Positions 12,828 to 26,022 of a stretch of 64,000 nucleotides of DNA are shown here, piece by piece. The notes below the pieces were generated by a model. The model saw nothing but the letters and a program-made list of their open reading frames with translations. It searched no databases and had not been told where the DNA came from. The stretch's first letter is position 1. Every line of letters begins with the position of its first letter. Location: positions 2,103,441 through 2,167,440 of the forward strand of contig JBBMOL010000071.1 of the NCBI GenBank assembly GCA_037954665.1, in the 5' to 3' direction. Origin of the DNA: Laguncularia racemosa. Taxonomy: Eukaryota; Streptophyta; Magnoliopsida; Myrtales; Combretaceae. The position numbers and the translations under genes were made by a program.

Positions 12828-15800
12828 ATAAAATAGGTGGTAAAGTCGCGGACTAAGAACGTACCTTCGGTTGAGTTGAAATTGGCCCAACTAAAGGCAC
12901 ATTCTAGGTATATACCTTCAATACATTTCCAAAAAATTTTTAAATAAATTTTATATCAATTTGTATAATTTTTAAATTTATGAAAGTTAATTTTTTTGTT
13001 ATTCTTATATAAAATTTTAATGTTTTTTAAAACAAAAAAATAATTTGAGGAAATTTATCATTGAATTTTTTTTTATGATTATAAAAAAATCTTAGAAACA
13101 ATTGTTAAAAGAAAATGTAAAAGTGTAGATGTAAAAATACAAAAAAATAATTTATTAAAAAAATTTAACAAATTACAAAATTTCAAAGAGAAATCTACAT
13201 GAATCGCAAATGTCTATGAATGATGTCTTTCATGCTCTATCTAGTCTACATAAAAAATATTAGCATTATATAGGCAATGATTTGACATCATAAATGTATA
13301 AGGCTAAGCTAAGAGTTAATTAATCATGCATTTGATGATCTAACGTTTATCATTATCATGTCGACGTGAGCACGATCTTCTGTTATTGCCTTTTCCTTGG
13401 CAAAGTTCACATGTGATCCTATCTAGACACTTTCTAATATTCATCTTAATGTGATATCTTTTTCACCTCGGTTTCTCCTTTTTCCATGTAAGCTTTCCTT
13501 TTAAACAGAGTAATAGGAAGTTTATTGGCTCCCAATTGAGCTTATCGCCTATAGGCAAAAAGTGGGTCCCAAATGTGAGCTCTTGGTGGGTCCACTTGTA
13601 CCAATCCAGTGTAATTGCCGACATATCGAGCTTAATGGAAGCAGTTACTGGATATGTGTGTGAGCATGGGATTCAGTATATTTGCTATTTTTGGAAAATG
13701 TATGTACAGTGGGCAAAGTCAACAGTGTGCGTCTGCCCCCCTCCCCTCAACCCATTCGTTATACGATGATTGCTAATGAGTACTTTGAAAATTCTTTCCT
13801 GCTTATTGTAGTTGATAACCCTGTGGTTATTAGCTTGTGAACTCTATCTATCTATCATTTTGGTGGCATATTTGGTGAAGACTATTCTTTATCATATTTT
13901 TAACTGCCTTTGAATGCTTCTTGACGAAGTAACCCACACAATTGTAAAAAAATCTTCTTAACCAAAATAGCCATTGGTAACCCTTTAGCTCCTTTCAAGA
14001 TGGAATCGTAACTTTTCACAATGTTCGAAGTCATATACCTAAAGCAATAGCAACCATCATAGGCCAGTGTCCACTTCTCCATCGACACGTCATTAAATTA
14101 CACCAGAGCATCAGGCTTAATTGTCCTCACTTGATCCATGAAAAAGTTCATCTTTTAAACTTGTGCCTGCATCTTCGCATCGATGACCAACTTCTTACAT
14201 TGCATATTTTTGTGTGCCTAATTGAAGTTGGTTGCAACATATCGCATACAAAACTGCTACACTACGAATGGAGGGCGCTATCCATTGACTTGCTCTGTAA
14301 TTGCTAACTTGATGCTAAGGTGTTTGTCTGAAATGAGACAAATGGTTTCATGACCTTCACAGTTGCTAATGACATGTTTCTTTAGTTTTTTTTTTTTTTT
14401 TCAAAAACCAGCCTCATGTTTTAACCAACCTTTTATCCATGAAAGCAAATGCTAGTGGAAGTATGTAGTTGTTGCCATCAACACCACAAGCAATTGGCAA
14501 CTTATATGTGTACTTCCCATATAGAAAAGTGCCATTAATGATAACAACGGGTCTAAGTAATCTCTACGTTGCAATGCAAAGCCCGAACACCTAGATAACC
14601 CACTTAAAAGTGGACACCTTAGGGGTATTCGATCTTCTCCACCCCCAATCAACTCGTGTTCCAGGATTGATATTTTTTTTATTGCATTTAGAAGCATAGG
14701 GAGCTCATTATAAGACATTTCCCAATTCCCATACACATGCTCAATAGCCTATTTCTTGTCCTTCCAAACCCATTTCTTGTCTATCTTGTAACCAAATTTC
14801 TACTCAACAATAGAAGGGAGCTAGTAACCTTCATATCAAGATTATCCTTGACAAGATTAACAAATTGACTTGCAAGAAGATTGCAATCTAACTTTGGGTA
14901 ATCTTGACTTATCATCGAGTTGATGCATGTGTGTGGACCTTCAAATCTAGTAATTATGAATGACCACTCTAACTTCTTCTTACAAGCTCGAAGTCTTCAC
15001 TTACAACTATCTTCTCTTCGAACAATAAATTGACTAAAGCTATATATTGGATTCTACAATAGTGAAGTTACAATAGTTCTTTACATGGTAAGCCTTAACG
15101 ACTTAAATAACATCCGCCTTTGTCCTGAATCTTATGTCCTTATTAAACTTGTCACTGCTACTCGAACTATTACACATCATATTTTTGCTCCTGCTTGAAA
15201 TAGATGTAACCATCATCATTGCCAAGATTGTAGAAGGGAATGGGATCTCTAACTGTTATATAAGGTGGTTCAACTTACTTTGATTGATATATTGCTTGTG
15301 TGGTGTGCCATGGTGCAATTAGATGATCCTTTTCAACTATATCGTATCCGTCATTTTCATTTTCCTCATCTTCCTCCTCAAAATTTTCCTCATAATTAAA
15401 ACTTTTTTCCTCAGTAACCATTCCCACATTGATGTCCATTGTATTTTCCACCCCCCAAACACATTACGTAAGGATCACATGTGATTGGTTGTTGTAATAT
15501 TGGAGTAATTGCTTTATTTACTTCATCTTTATCATTTAACGGTGCCTCTACCATAGGGGCTGGAACATATGCTTCAAACATTGATGGCTCGGGATGCATT
15601 TCTTCCCTATTAGGTGAGCACTGTGTTTGCCTATTTTCTTTGGAGTGTCTACTGTTCGGAAGGACCCCCCAATTCTTCAGAAATTCTAACATTTAACTAT
15701 TTTATGTCATGCTCTCTAAAGGATTTAATCATTTTAATTAGATTTTCAACATCTTCATCATCTCTAATTGCCATCAAGGTGTAAGACACATTGCCCCTAC

Positions 15801-16690
15801 GAAAAATAGGATTCCTATGAATTATCTCACCCCCCACTTTAATTGGATTGACTCCAATACTTTGGCATATTCTATATAAGAATTTGGTGTAATTTATATT
15901 CCTTTTCATTTTCAACTTCTTAACTAAATCCCTATCATATTTCGGCCTCAAGTTACCATCGACAATATTTCTAAATGCGTAAACTAGCAATCTGACATAG
16001 TCACCAATTGTTGTCATATTGCAATATAATAAATAATCAGCTAATCGACAAAAACAACTAATATCGGTTATTTAACCTTGACAATGCATAGAAACTACAA
16101 ATTAATAACGAGAATTAGTATTTTTTTTTTAAAAAAAAAAGAGATTACGAAGAATCACGACAAAAGTTTTATGAGATAGTGAAAATTAACACAATATGAA
16201 AAAACTTTAATTATTGGTGAAAATAAGTATCAGAATCTAGATTAATCGAGTTTTTTTTTTTTTTGGTTAATGGGAGATCTTGGCAAACTCATTTAAATCC
16301 TTTCGTTTTTGTAGATTCACAAGCTTTTCTTTTTCCTACGAAAGAGAGAAAAACAAAGGGAGTAAGGGAGTTTGTGAAAGAAAAACTAAAAATGAATATG
16401 TTCTGTTTTTACGTTTTTGTTATTATTAAAGTACTATAGCATCCATGACTTTGTAAAAATAGGTTTGCATGCATGTTTTTATTTTTTAGGGTTTTAGGAT
16501 GTAGGTTTACAATGCACAAGTGGATAATTATTGGATGGTAGATATTAGATGAAATTATTGGATAATGAGATTAATTGTCAATATACGATACGATTTATAC
16601 TAAAGGTATAGATTAGCAAATTCTAGTTTAATTGAAGGCACATTTCAAATCTACGTCTTTGCTACTTACTTTAGAAATATCTTATTTTAT
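12828..16690 (-). mobile_element. Left Mutator-like element (MULE), decayed
   Basis: Contains a minus-strand MULE transposase pseudogene flanked by candidate inverted repeats. Left end: ATAAAATAGG at 12828-12837, then a block with ACCTTCGGTTGAGTT near 12872. The right end, read on the minus strand, starts ATAAAATAAG (16690-16681) and contains GCCTTCAATTAAACT near 16635. The two blocks match imperfectly, mostly differing by transitions. A related block occurs at 12896-12925 and at 59264-59293 beside the right-hand MULE. No convincing 9-bp target duplication was recognised. The transposase content is secure; the exact ends are not. Confidence 0.5.
13335..16017 (-). pseudogene. MULE transposase (MudrA-like), broken
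   Basis: Minus-strand remnants appear in MULE transposase order. An open stretch at 16017-15697 (106 residues, MTTIGDYVRLLVYAFR...) resembles the N-terminal region of plant MULE transposases and ends with the typical acidic 'DDEDVENL' segment. The catalytic DDE domain is recognisable at about 14600-14430 (FGLCIATLR, then VIINGTFLYGKYTYKLPIA and NNYILPLAFAF). Further on are a region resembling the SWIM zinc finger (13800-13560) and a C-terminal zinc knuckle (CELCQGKGNNRRSC near 13400). There are many stops and frame changes between blocks. The C-terminal part (13335-14250) aligns in protein and nucleotide detail with 63122-64000, so both belong to one family. Confidence 0.8.
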
Positions 16691-19600
16691 AATTATTTTT
16701 TAAAAATCATATTATTTTAGTAGATTTTGGTCAAAATCACTAAAAATTTCAACCGTGATTAAGCTCCCTTAATTAAAAATAAAAAAATAAAACGTTGTGC
16801 AGCGTCACGTCTTTCCGTAAAGACAAACTACTAATCGGACTCTTGTATCTACACAGATTCCAAATGCCTTTTTTACTCCAAATATATATATGAAATGGAG
16901 AAAAAATCACGCAAAAGAGATGGGAGAAATATACACTTAATTTATATATATAATTATAATTGAATTAGATCTTCTCAATTTGCTTTTTTTTTTAAATTTT
17001 TTTTAATTTATTTATTTAAGATATTATTATGTATAATTAATAGTTAAAATTATAAAGAAAAAAATAACTCATGATAATATCACAATATATTTAAAAATTT
17101 TAAATAATTTCAGTAATTAATTTATTAATTAAGGAAAATTAAGAAAAGAAAATTTGAAAGGATAAAATCCAATTACAATCCATGCTATTATTAGAAGCCG
17201 GATAATTCTGCATTTTAAAGCCACAGTTTTCATATTTAATATTCAGTCTTATAAAAAGTTATTTATTTATTTTCCCTTCAAAGCTCCTTTTGATTTTCAG
17301 ATTTATCAATCATATGCTTGCACGTCCTATACAAAATAGGACAAGTAACGGTTCCAAACAGCAAAGAGAAAAAGGAAAAGGAAAAAAGTGATAGGCAAAA
17401 AAGAAAATGTTCAAAACACATTATGTAAAATATAATTTACCCAAAATATCTTTTCTCCCAACTTTTAAATTTTTATAAAAGGTTAATATACTGACAATAA
17501 AGTTTATGCGACAGTTTAACAATATATATTCATTTTCATATCTCGGTTAGCACTGATTGTAGTTTCATCTTCAGAAAATCTTTCTGTAATTCAATGGCAA
17601 ATAGAACAAAGGGATCTTAAAACATAAAAATTTTTGCAGAGTAAAATGGCAGGATTTGAGCAGCAGGAAAAGAAAGGGGTTGCGTATATAAATACGTACA
17701 GTGCTAAGATGATCGGACTGGCCGGCGGCAGCCAATGGTGAGGTGAATCCTGGCGCAGATAAGGCGTGTGCATACGAGCACGATGAGCATTACACTTAAG
17801 ACAAAATCCCACTACCGTCATCACCAAAATCATCCCCGAAGATATTTTCTTTATCTTCCTTCTTCACTTCTCTCTCTCTCTCTTTTACTAAAGTATGAAA
17901 AACCCCAATTCACATCTCCTATGCTCTTCATCGGAAATGTATAACTTCTATCTTAGGACATCTTGTGTAAAAAGGCCAGGCCATGTTCTACATTTTATCA
18001 CGGTCTGATATATGGTGTAGCTCTGTTATGGGTGTGTGTGAGTGTGCGAGTGAGAGAGCGACAGAGAGAGAGAGGAGTTGGTTCCTAGATGGAGAGACAA
18101 CAGCTGTAAATGTTGTCTTTGATACAGAAGCCCAAAAGCGTTGCTTCTTGTCAATATGTCACATAGTAGTACTATATATGTCTTTTTCTATTTTGGCCAA
18201 AAAAATGAACAAAGTTTTTACCTTTAATTCAGCTTTTTTTTTTTTTTGTCCTTTTTCTATTTTGGCAAAGGAATCATCAGTCTTCTTCTCTTTTCTTCTC
18301 TCTCTGTGTCCTTCGTCACGGTAGGCTTTCTTTGCCGGTTTTGTATTTGGTACAATGTTTACTTAAATCAATTGAGTTTTTCATTTTATTGCATGTCATA
18401 GTAATACCATGACCATCGACAACCATTCTCTTGTTTGATTGAATCAGAATACACCATTTATAAATGAGCTACTTGTAGAAACAATAGTCTAAATGCACGT
18501 CCATCCATTCTTTTCTTTTTCCCGTGAAAAAAGCTTTATTGTGCAGCCAGTAATATTTCATTGAACCGCAGGGTTTGGAACCATGAGCCCCTGGTTCACA
18601 CCTTATGAAGATTCTTAGCTAGCCACGGAGAGGTTTGGGTTATGGTTATTGAAACTACGATTTTATTTTCAATCTATTTGTAGGTTGAGGTAACGATGAT
18701 AATTTAAGTAGGGATGTAACCAAGATGAATTTGAGATGGATTTTATAAAACTTTAGCTTGCCTTTATAAAGTTTAGCATTTTCCAAAAATCCTACAAAGT
18801 TTTACTCTTATTACCAAAACTCGATCCTTAGGATTTATAACCTTATCAGTGTATGAAAAATTGGTTCTTATTAAGAGTTATGTATTGGCACATGATATTA
18901 GGCCTACAAGTAGGGCATCGTAAAATTCACATATTACTTGAGGGTTTTTGTTTTTGTTTTTAAACCAAGTCTAGTACCAGATATTTTACATTTGACGTCA
19001 GGAAACACCATTGATTCTACTCCATTTCTCTAGTCATTTCATATGAGACATTAATCTATCATTTATTATACCCAATCCTGTAAAACATAAGTTATTCACA
19101 CTAGTTCTACAACAAGTTCAATGTGCAAGTTATGTGGCTATTTAAGTAAAGTACAGTCAAGATGTTTGAGTTTATGAGATCTCCAAATTCAATTTCTAAA
19201 TATCTAAAATGAAATAATAAAGCAGATTTTAAATATGTTATATGAAAAGAAAACAAAAATATTCAATGCTTAAAGTACAAGTGATCCTCTTATAGATTAT
19301 TTCTTTATATAGAAGAATTAATTTGTTATGAGGAAGTTTATAAGAGATTGAAAATTGCAACTTGGCATGTGGATTATTATAGATATTAGATATGTGTATC
19401 TTTTATATTGACTATAACTAGAATATAGCATCTATAGTAAGCAACTACTTTACTAGAAATCAATTGGGAAACAAAGAAACTATAACAAACCGAGCAACAA
19501 GAATGAATATCAAAAGAAAGAAAGAAAGGAAGGGAAAAGGGTATCTTAGCCCCCTTGAAAACTTATGTGCTTTAAAGGTGTAGTGAGCTTGAAATCTAGT

Positions 19601-21148
19601 CTACTAATCTATCTTTTTCCTTACCTCGCAAAACTCAAACAAACACAAAGTAAGTAACATCAATAAGAGAGATAAAGAGAGAGAAAGTGGGAGTTAGGGT
19701 TCTTAACTTGGGAAACCCTAATTGTAGACTAATGAATACAACAAAGAGAGAGAGAGACTTAAACATTGTTTAACATTCACAACACTATGGTGTTGTATAG
19801 TGGGTTTGGGTAGCCTAACATAATTTCACCTTAACTATTTTTGGTTAAGCTAAATTGCTTTCAAAAGTGAGCTAATATTTTCTTATAGGGATCTTTTGGA
19901 AATGTCTAACATGAAAACATAATTTTAAGCTGCAATTCTTTTGGAATTAAACTATAATTAAATTGGACCTTATATAAATTTTGTTATTAAAATCTTTGCT
20001 CATGTTTATCTCATAACTAATGAAGCATGCCTATAAGAAAACATCTGAGACCTCCAATTTTTGAGATGCAGAATGACATGAGCAACATGAATTTAAGAGC
20101 AAAGTTTGAATATTTCACTTGTTGATGCCTTGTGTCATGGAAAGAAATTGTGTTTTATTTTGAAAAATACTTGGCAAGTTATTAAATGACAGATTATTCC
20201 TTTACTATGATTTATTTTAGAATTTCCTAGAATAACTTCATATGGTAGGTAAGAAATAAGGAGTTCCAAGTTTTCTATGATGCAAGTTGCAAACCACGAA
20301 TTCATTATGGACTTGATATTGTTGCAAACGAATGATTTTGGAGCTATATCCAAAAAGGTTTGGCTCTCTCCTAACCATGCTAGTTTTGACTTCTGTAGAT
20401 GAGGAAATTTGTATTAAATAATTTCATAGGCTAAACTTAAAATTAGATATATTATACTTAGGTTAATTATTTAGATTAGTGACATGATCTAGATAATTAG
20501 ACCTAATTTGGGATAATTTAGAGAGTTTTGAATTGGTGGGCTTGAGATATAATCTGCCAAAATTGTTTCACATATTTTTAACCTTTCTCAACAAGTTTAA
20601 GTATCAACTAGGTTCCATTATATATAATTAGTCTTCATTCTTCTCTATTTAGCCCATTAGGGTTACTAAACCCTGATTAACCTTGTCCACTAATTTTTCA
20701 TAAGATCTAACACATTATAAATATATGTGAATGCTACCTCTGAGAAGAGGTTTTTGGAACTTAATCCTTATCCCTCTAATGTACTTGTTACTTAGACATA
20801 ATACTTATTGAAATTACCTATCCCGCCTCTTTAATCCCTTTCTACATCATTCTTTTCTCCTGTTCTATCACAATACTAACTTCTTCTTCTTCATGTGAAG
20901 CGCGTGGACACATGTTGCGTGCATATGATATTTACAACAAACCCTTTGCATCTACAACTTCTATAAGAGAAGACTATATATGTCCAATCCTCTTACACTT
21001 TCTCTTTTGAGGATATTAAATATTGTTATTAAAAAATATCTACTATTATTATTATGTATTTAAATATAATTAAAATTTACCTACCACTCATCCATTTGTA
21101 TGATGTATTTATACCATTGATGGCCCATTCACTTTGTTGAATAAAATA
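16691..21148. other. Long AT-rich intergenic stretch
   Basis: No gene can be firmly supported. It includes a locally GC-richer patch at 17640-17860 (see the entry at 17591), pyrimidine and purine microsatellites at 17867-17884 (TC) and about 18043-18074 (GA/GT-rich), poly-T at 18234-18247, and GAAA-type repeats near 19515. The rest shows no recognisable domain on either strand. Confidence 0.5.
17591..17833 (-). CDS. Possible small hydrophobic protein, unknown
   Basis: An 80-codon frame with a true ATG (17831-17833), lying in the most GC-rich patch of the neighbourhood. The product would have a hydrophobic N-terminus (MILVMTVVGFCLKC), a basic/His stretch, then a second hydrophobic segment (PIILALYVFIYATPFFSCC). 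The upstream minus-strand sequence is GA-rich, as in many plant 5' leaders. I do not recognise the family. No TATA box sits at a convincing distance, and it could be chance or an exon of something longer. A TATATAAATA on the plus strand (17685-17694) lies inside it and points the other way. Confidence 0.2.
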   Translation of the reverse strand: MILVMTVVGFCLKCNAHRARMHTPYLRQDSPHHWLPPASPIILALYVFIYATPFFSCCSNPAILLCKNFYVLRSLCSICH

Positions 21149-21969
21149 GGGCTGTAATGGAATAAGTATTATTGGGGAATGGAACAAGGGTGTAATAGGT
21201 TATGAATGGGTATTATCATGTTTACTCAATGTAATGGAATCATTAAAATGGTATTTAGTTAACAGAATTAGTAAGGAATAAAACATCAAAAGTACTAAAA
21301 TGTTCCTCTTGCTATTAGTGTAATATAGCAGTGAAAGATAAAAAAATAAAAAGACATTCTAATCCCAATTGTCATGGAGATTGCGAAGGTTAGGTCTAGA
21401 TTTGTGCTCAAGCAAATGAAGCTTAGGTCTAGATTCATGCTCAACATGAACTACGGCTAATTCGTGCACATGAACTTAGGTTTAGATTTGTGCTTGAACA
21501 GAAAAACTATGGCTCGATTAGCTGCCCCTCCTCTTGAGTTTTGACCTAGGCTAACAACAGTGGTGGTTCGACGGAGAGATGTACAATGAAGGGGAGATAG
21601 AGGAGGTACAAGTATAGTGGTAGGTGATTTTCTAATCGTGGGGGAGATGAATGATGAAGGTGATTTTTTTTTTTTTTTGTATAACTTGTTTGATGAATGA
21701 AGAAGGGGAGATGAACGATGAATGATGGAGGAGGTACAACCTGTTTGATGAAGTCTTTTTGGTGTTTCTATGGGGGTAAGTTAGGAAAAAAAGGTTTTTT
21801 TTTTTTTTTTGTTAAATTCCAATTTCGAGGGTAGGCTGAAGAATTGTAATTCCATGTTTTTTGTAATACGAATTCTTCAAGAAATTGTTATTTTGTAGTT
21901 AAAAATCAACTAAACATAGTAATAGTAATTCTACACAAAAAAAAAGGATAAATGAAATTGCTATTACAG
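21149..21969. mobile_element. Possible small TIR transposon (PIF/Harbinger-like)
   Basis: The left end GGGCTGTAATGGAATAA and the right end read in reverse (CTGTAATAGCAATTTCATT) share a short inverted repeat, CTGTAATRG. The flanking bases are ATA on both sides (21146-21148 and 21970-21972), consistent with a 3-bp duplication. The interior is low-complexity with internal short repeats (TTAGGTCTAGATT-type at 21391-21500) and no transposase. The terminal match is short, so this is tentative. Confidence 0.35.
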
Positions 21970-22917
21970 ATAAGTGAACTAGCCGTAAATGTTTTTTCTG
22001 TGTGCCATCATTAATAGCAACGTTGGTGCCAATGTATTACGTACTAAAGCTACCAAGAATTTCCCTTCTTATGAGGTAGAGAGAGAAAAAAGAATGAAAC
22101 AAAATTATAGGAGGTTGTTCCCATTATTCGATAGTTTCTTGATTTAGTACTTGATGATTTAGTTATATTACCACTTGATAGCGAAATCAGATTTTCTGTG
22201 GTGTTACTTCTGGCTCGTCTATTCATTTCAATTGTAGAATTTGAAAGAAGTTGAAGCCGTAATTGTAAGTCTCCATCGGATGTTGCGATATTAATTAATT
22301 ATCAAGGTGAAATTTTGACCCGTGACACTATCATTTATTTGATAGTAGGCACTGAAAGAGGCAATTATGATGAATAAAAATCAACTATCTAGAATCAATA
22401 TTTTATTAGATTGATTGTGAAAAAATATATGTATTCTTAAATATTTTAGATTTTTTATATCATCAACTTATAATTAAGAAAAAAATATACTTAAAACAAT
22501 TTTTAAACATCTGATCATATAAATGAAAATGGATCTTTTCAATCAAAATTTGCCAAGTGATCAAAATTTTACTGTCAGATTATTGTATAAAGAACATGAT
22601 GGCATCCCATATCCTTACCAGCTTGGCATAGTGTAAATTATTAGTAAGTCGAGATGTGGACATAGAAAAGTCACATTGTATTTTATGTGCACTTAGAAAA
22701 GTAAAAATCTTGTATGTTCCATTAAGATGTAGAAAAATATACATTTGAAAAAACGCGTTTGCTATAGGTGAGAACAACGTTTAAGGTTTAGCCCCAATAA
22801 CCTAAGAATATTCCATCAAAATAACAAAGTCATCAAGCTCATCTCAAAACAATATTATAAAAGAAATACAAAAATTGAAAACAACCCTTTGTCGCATTTA
22901 AATCTCGTTCAAAGTTT
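21970..22917. other. Intergenic stretch, nothing identified
   Basis: AT-rich, no recognisable gene or repeat. It forms the 3' flank of the minus-strand gene ending at 22918. Confidence 0.5.
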
Positions 22918-23412
22918 TCATTTAGAGCCGCCAGATTTGGTGCCACCTCCACCTTTTCCACCACCACCATCGAGGCCACCACCTTGACCACCCAACGGAT
23001 TGCCACCGCCGTTATCGATATCCACCGTACGGACTTTAAACCTCTCAGGCTTCAAGTCCCCCGAGCAACCCTCATCCAATCCTCTAGACTGAATCCTTGG
23101 TGAGCCAACGCTCAAACTCCTCTGCACCGGCCTAACCTTAGCCCTACCCATCGGTCTTTCTTCCGTCAACATGGGTTCTAACCTCTTCATAAACTCTGCG
23201 AGACCTCCGCGAAGTCTAGGAAACAGCTTATCAAATAGATCGCTCCTTCGAACGTAAAGTTCGCGGAAGAACTTGAGGAGGATCACCAATCGCAGGTCCA
23301 TTGGTTTCTTTGTGACACCTCTCTCTTCACCCTCATCTACGCTGCTGTTTTGGAGTTGGGAAAGATAGTCGATGGTGTTTTGAAATGGAGGGTTTTGAGC
23401 ATTAGACTCCAT
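22918..23412 (-). CDS. Uncharacterised plant protein with Gly-rich tail
   Basis: A 164-codon single-exon frame, ATG at 23410-23412, stop TGA at 22918-22920. A GTG lies one codon upstream; I choose the ATG. It has normal-looking coding composition, much richer in GC than its flanks, which argues for a real gene. Visible parts: a polar N-terminus (MESNAQNPPFQNTIDYLSQLQ), a basic amphipathic middle (about 38-75) with KPMDLRLVILLKFFRELY and a Phe/Arg-rich segment, an Arg/Ser/Pro linker around 83-107, and a C-terminus that is almost pure Gly with Asp, Lys and Ser. There is no signal peptide or membrane helix. I do not recognise the family. A TATA-like box lies about 80 bases upstream. Neighbours are all repeats, so context gives no hint of function. 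Confidence 0.6.
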   Translation of the reverse strand: MESNAQNPPFQNTIDYLSQLQNSSVDEGEERGVTKKPMDLRLVILLKFFRELYVRRSDLFDKLFPRLRGGLAEFMKRLEPMLTEERPMGRAKVRPVQRSLSVGSPRIQSRGLDEGCSGDLKPERFKVRTVDIDNGGGNPLGGQGGGLDGGGGKGGGGTKSGGSK

Positions 23413-23490
23413 CACTGCTTTATTTCGAGCTTAGTTTTGGATTAGAGATATGGTGTTTTGAATGGAGTGTTTGGTATTTTAATGAAGAAA

Positions 23491-23500
23491 CTTTATAAGA
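23491..23500 (-). promoter_or_regulatory. TATA-like box for the gene at 22918-23412
   Basis: On the minus strand TCTTATAAAG ends about 80 bases upstream of the ATG, which would leave a leader of roughly 45-55 bases, a reasonable plant layout. Position and sequence only. Confidence 0.4.
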
Positions 23501-26017
23501 AATGGAGATAATCAATGGGAATAAGTTGTGGTTTTGGAGTAATTTATAATGAATCATAAGTTGTTGCTTGGGGGACAAACGTTGCACGAGTCGCGACAAG
23601 AATTGCATGACTTTTTCGTGTCATTGAACTTACGTGATTGATTATTTATTTGATATTATTGATCTTACAATGATATTTCGTAATAGATGGAGAAAAAGAA
23701 TGGATATTTCATAATAAGTGGTGTATGCATGTTTAGATATATGGGGAGATAATATTTACACGTCCGTTTATAATATTAGCACTTTGCATATGAAGGAGGA
23801 AAAAAAAAAGAGAGAGAGAGAGAATAGAGATATGTTTAAGTTTATAAACAAACTTACACATTTAAGATACTATCACATATAATGATTAAAATTATAATAA
23901 AAAAATGATATCATACAATAATATCATAAGATATTTTAAAAATCTAAATAATCTCAACTATTAATTTATAAATATAACAAACTTTAATTAAAACTAACTT
24001 AAAAAAATTAAAAAGAAAAAAACCCATTTCCTATCGGATATCATCATCGGCACCAAACAAATCCCTCAATATTTCTTCACTCATATTGCTACATTCTTGT
24101 TGGAGGAACAATATATTCAAATCCAAATCAATACAGCCTTTTATTATAATTATTGCATAGTGATAATAGTGGTGGCATCAGATGATTTAAGGGTAGATGG
24201 ATGAATTGCACACCCTTTCACAAGCAAAAAATACACTAATACACAAATTTATTAATTTCGACAAGTATACCAATCGTGTGTAAAAGCATAACGTGAGTAA
24301 CTAAGGTAAATTTTTTTGTTGAGGAAAACAAGAATTAAGTACTAGATCAATACCCAATTGTGAGAATTAACTAATTAAACTACTCCTAAAATTATATCTA
24401 CAATTTCAAGCAAACTAGACTATGATAGAAATGCTATTGACAAAGCATGGGATTTTGAGTGACTATTTTCTAGATTTTCAATTTTCATGCATTTAAATTA
24501 TAATTGAGATTGTTTAAGGGATCTTGACCAAACCTGAACTTGCTTTCCTTTTGAGTTGCTAAGTTCTAGCTATATTAGGAGCATCCCTATTGGGTAGTTC
24601 ATCTATAGTCAATAGTAAATAATTAAGTTATCTCATTAGTAGTAGAATTTATGGTTTGAGCACCTATTTGTATCCCAAGCCAAAACTTCAACCACATAAA
24701 GAACGTGAGTTCTAATGATTTTAGCTAAAACCACACATGTCTATGTAAAAAGTGAAACATTAGCTTCCATATTGAGGTTTTAGAATCCATTTCAAGGATC
24801 TAGACCTCTATTCATGCAAGAAGAGATAATTAATCAATTATTAGTCCAAGTAAGTAAGACATAATCATTGGTTAGTAATTTTATGCACATGTTACACAAA
24901 TAATACATAAAAAAGTAATAAAAAAAACACATACAAATGACAACATGGTACAATGTCAATTCATCTAAAACATTAAACCTATCAAACTCCATTGGACCCT
25001 ATTACAATCTATTTAGCTCATGGTTGTAATAAGAATAAACACAATAACAACATAGGACAATGTTAAAATCATTACCTGAACTTTTGAAATTTTTTTAATT
25101 TCTTACCTAAAGTTTAAGGTTTTTATACTTCATCAAATTTACTAACCCACCTCTAATTGTTTTATGCTTATACTTTTTGTTTAATAAGTATATCTTTTTT
25201 GAGATGATGGAAGTAGTAAATTTAATACATAAAAGTTTAATTAGATGTCATATTTAGTAATTCCAAACACTGAAAGTTAAGATACTATCTTTGACATTAC
25301 CCCTAACAATACAAAAATAGTCACAGTCCATTGAAAAGATGAGTTTGGGAATACAAAAAAGAATACAATTACAATTATTAAGGGATAAAATAAAGAAGTC
25401 ATAATTTTCATTAGAAGTATATCTAAAATTATTGATAATACCCTTACCTCAATTCAACACTTTACTTTTAGACTGAGACTATATATATAGATAGCAAAAT
25501 ATACTGAAAAAATTTATAAATAATTTTTTCTTTGATTCTACAAAAAAAATTATAATTTTTCATTTTATAATTTTAGGTTTGTAAAAAAAGAATAATTATT
25601 CTGCTTCTACTCTTAAAATATCAATCAAACGAATTATAAATGCAAGAGAGTCTTCACTCTTCACATAACTCCTTCGAACTCTCGCAAGTCAGTGTCTGTT
25701 CATCTCCGTCAAAATGAGAATCCCCATTTTAAATTTCGTATTTAGAGAAAGGTCCCATTAAGTGGTTGGAACGTTCTCCGATTCTTAAACCTTGTCGTAT
25801 GACTAGTGTATCATGGGAGGGTCCTCGTATGCATTCTCTTAGCAAACTCTCAACGCCTTGAAATCCTTCTTTTGTATTGTATTCATTCTAATCTGATCTA
25901 CGTAACAAAAAGAAAAGCCGAAACTATGCCGAATATCTTGATTTCATCACTTTATTAATTTGATAATAAATGTTCCAACCACTCTGAAACACAAGTTTCG
26001 ATTTTTTTTTCACAACA
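23501..26017. other. AT-rich intergenic stretch
   Basis: No gene identified. A GA microsatellite sits at 23811-23822. About 24230-24900 has the texture of a decayed LTR or leader but no ends were found. A short CT-rich patch near 25650-25860 has a short ATG frame (25714) without recognisable features. Confidence 0.5.
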
Positions 26018-26022
26018 ATACA

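Noticed and set aside
15411..15696. Overlapping frames on both strands in the left MULE
   Set aside because: They fall within the decayed transposase region and show no independent domain; treated as debris of that gene.
17685..17740. TATA box followed by ATG and a GTGAGG donor on the plus strand, resembling a first exon
   Set aside because: The ATG is only about 15 bases from the TATA box, too close for a normal start, and no matching downstream exon was recognised.
17700..17745. CCGGCGGCAGCCAATGGTGAGG checked as a possible microRNA-type sequence
   Set aside because: Only loosely like the start of miR169 and without a convincing hairpin partner nearby.
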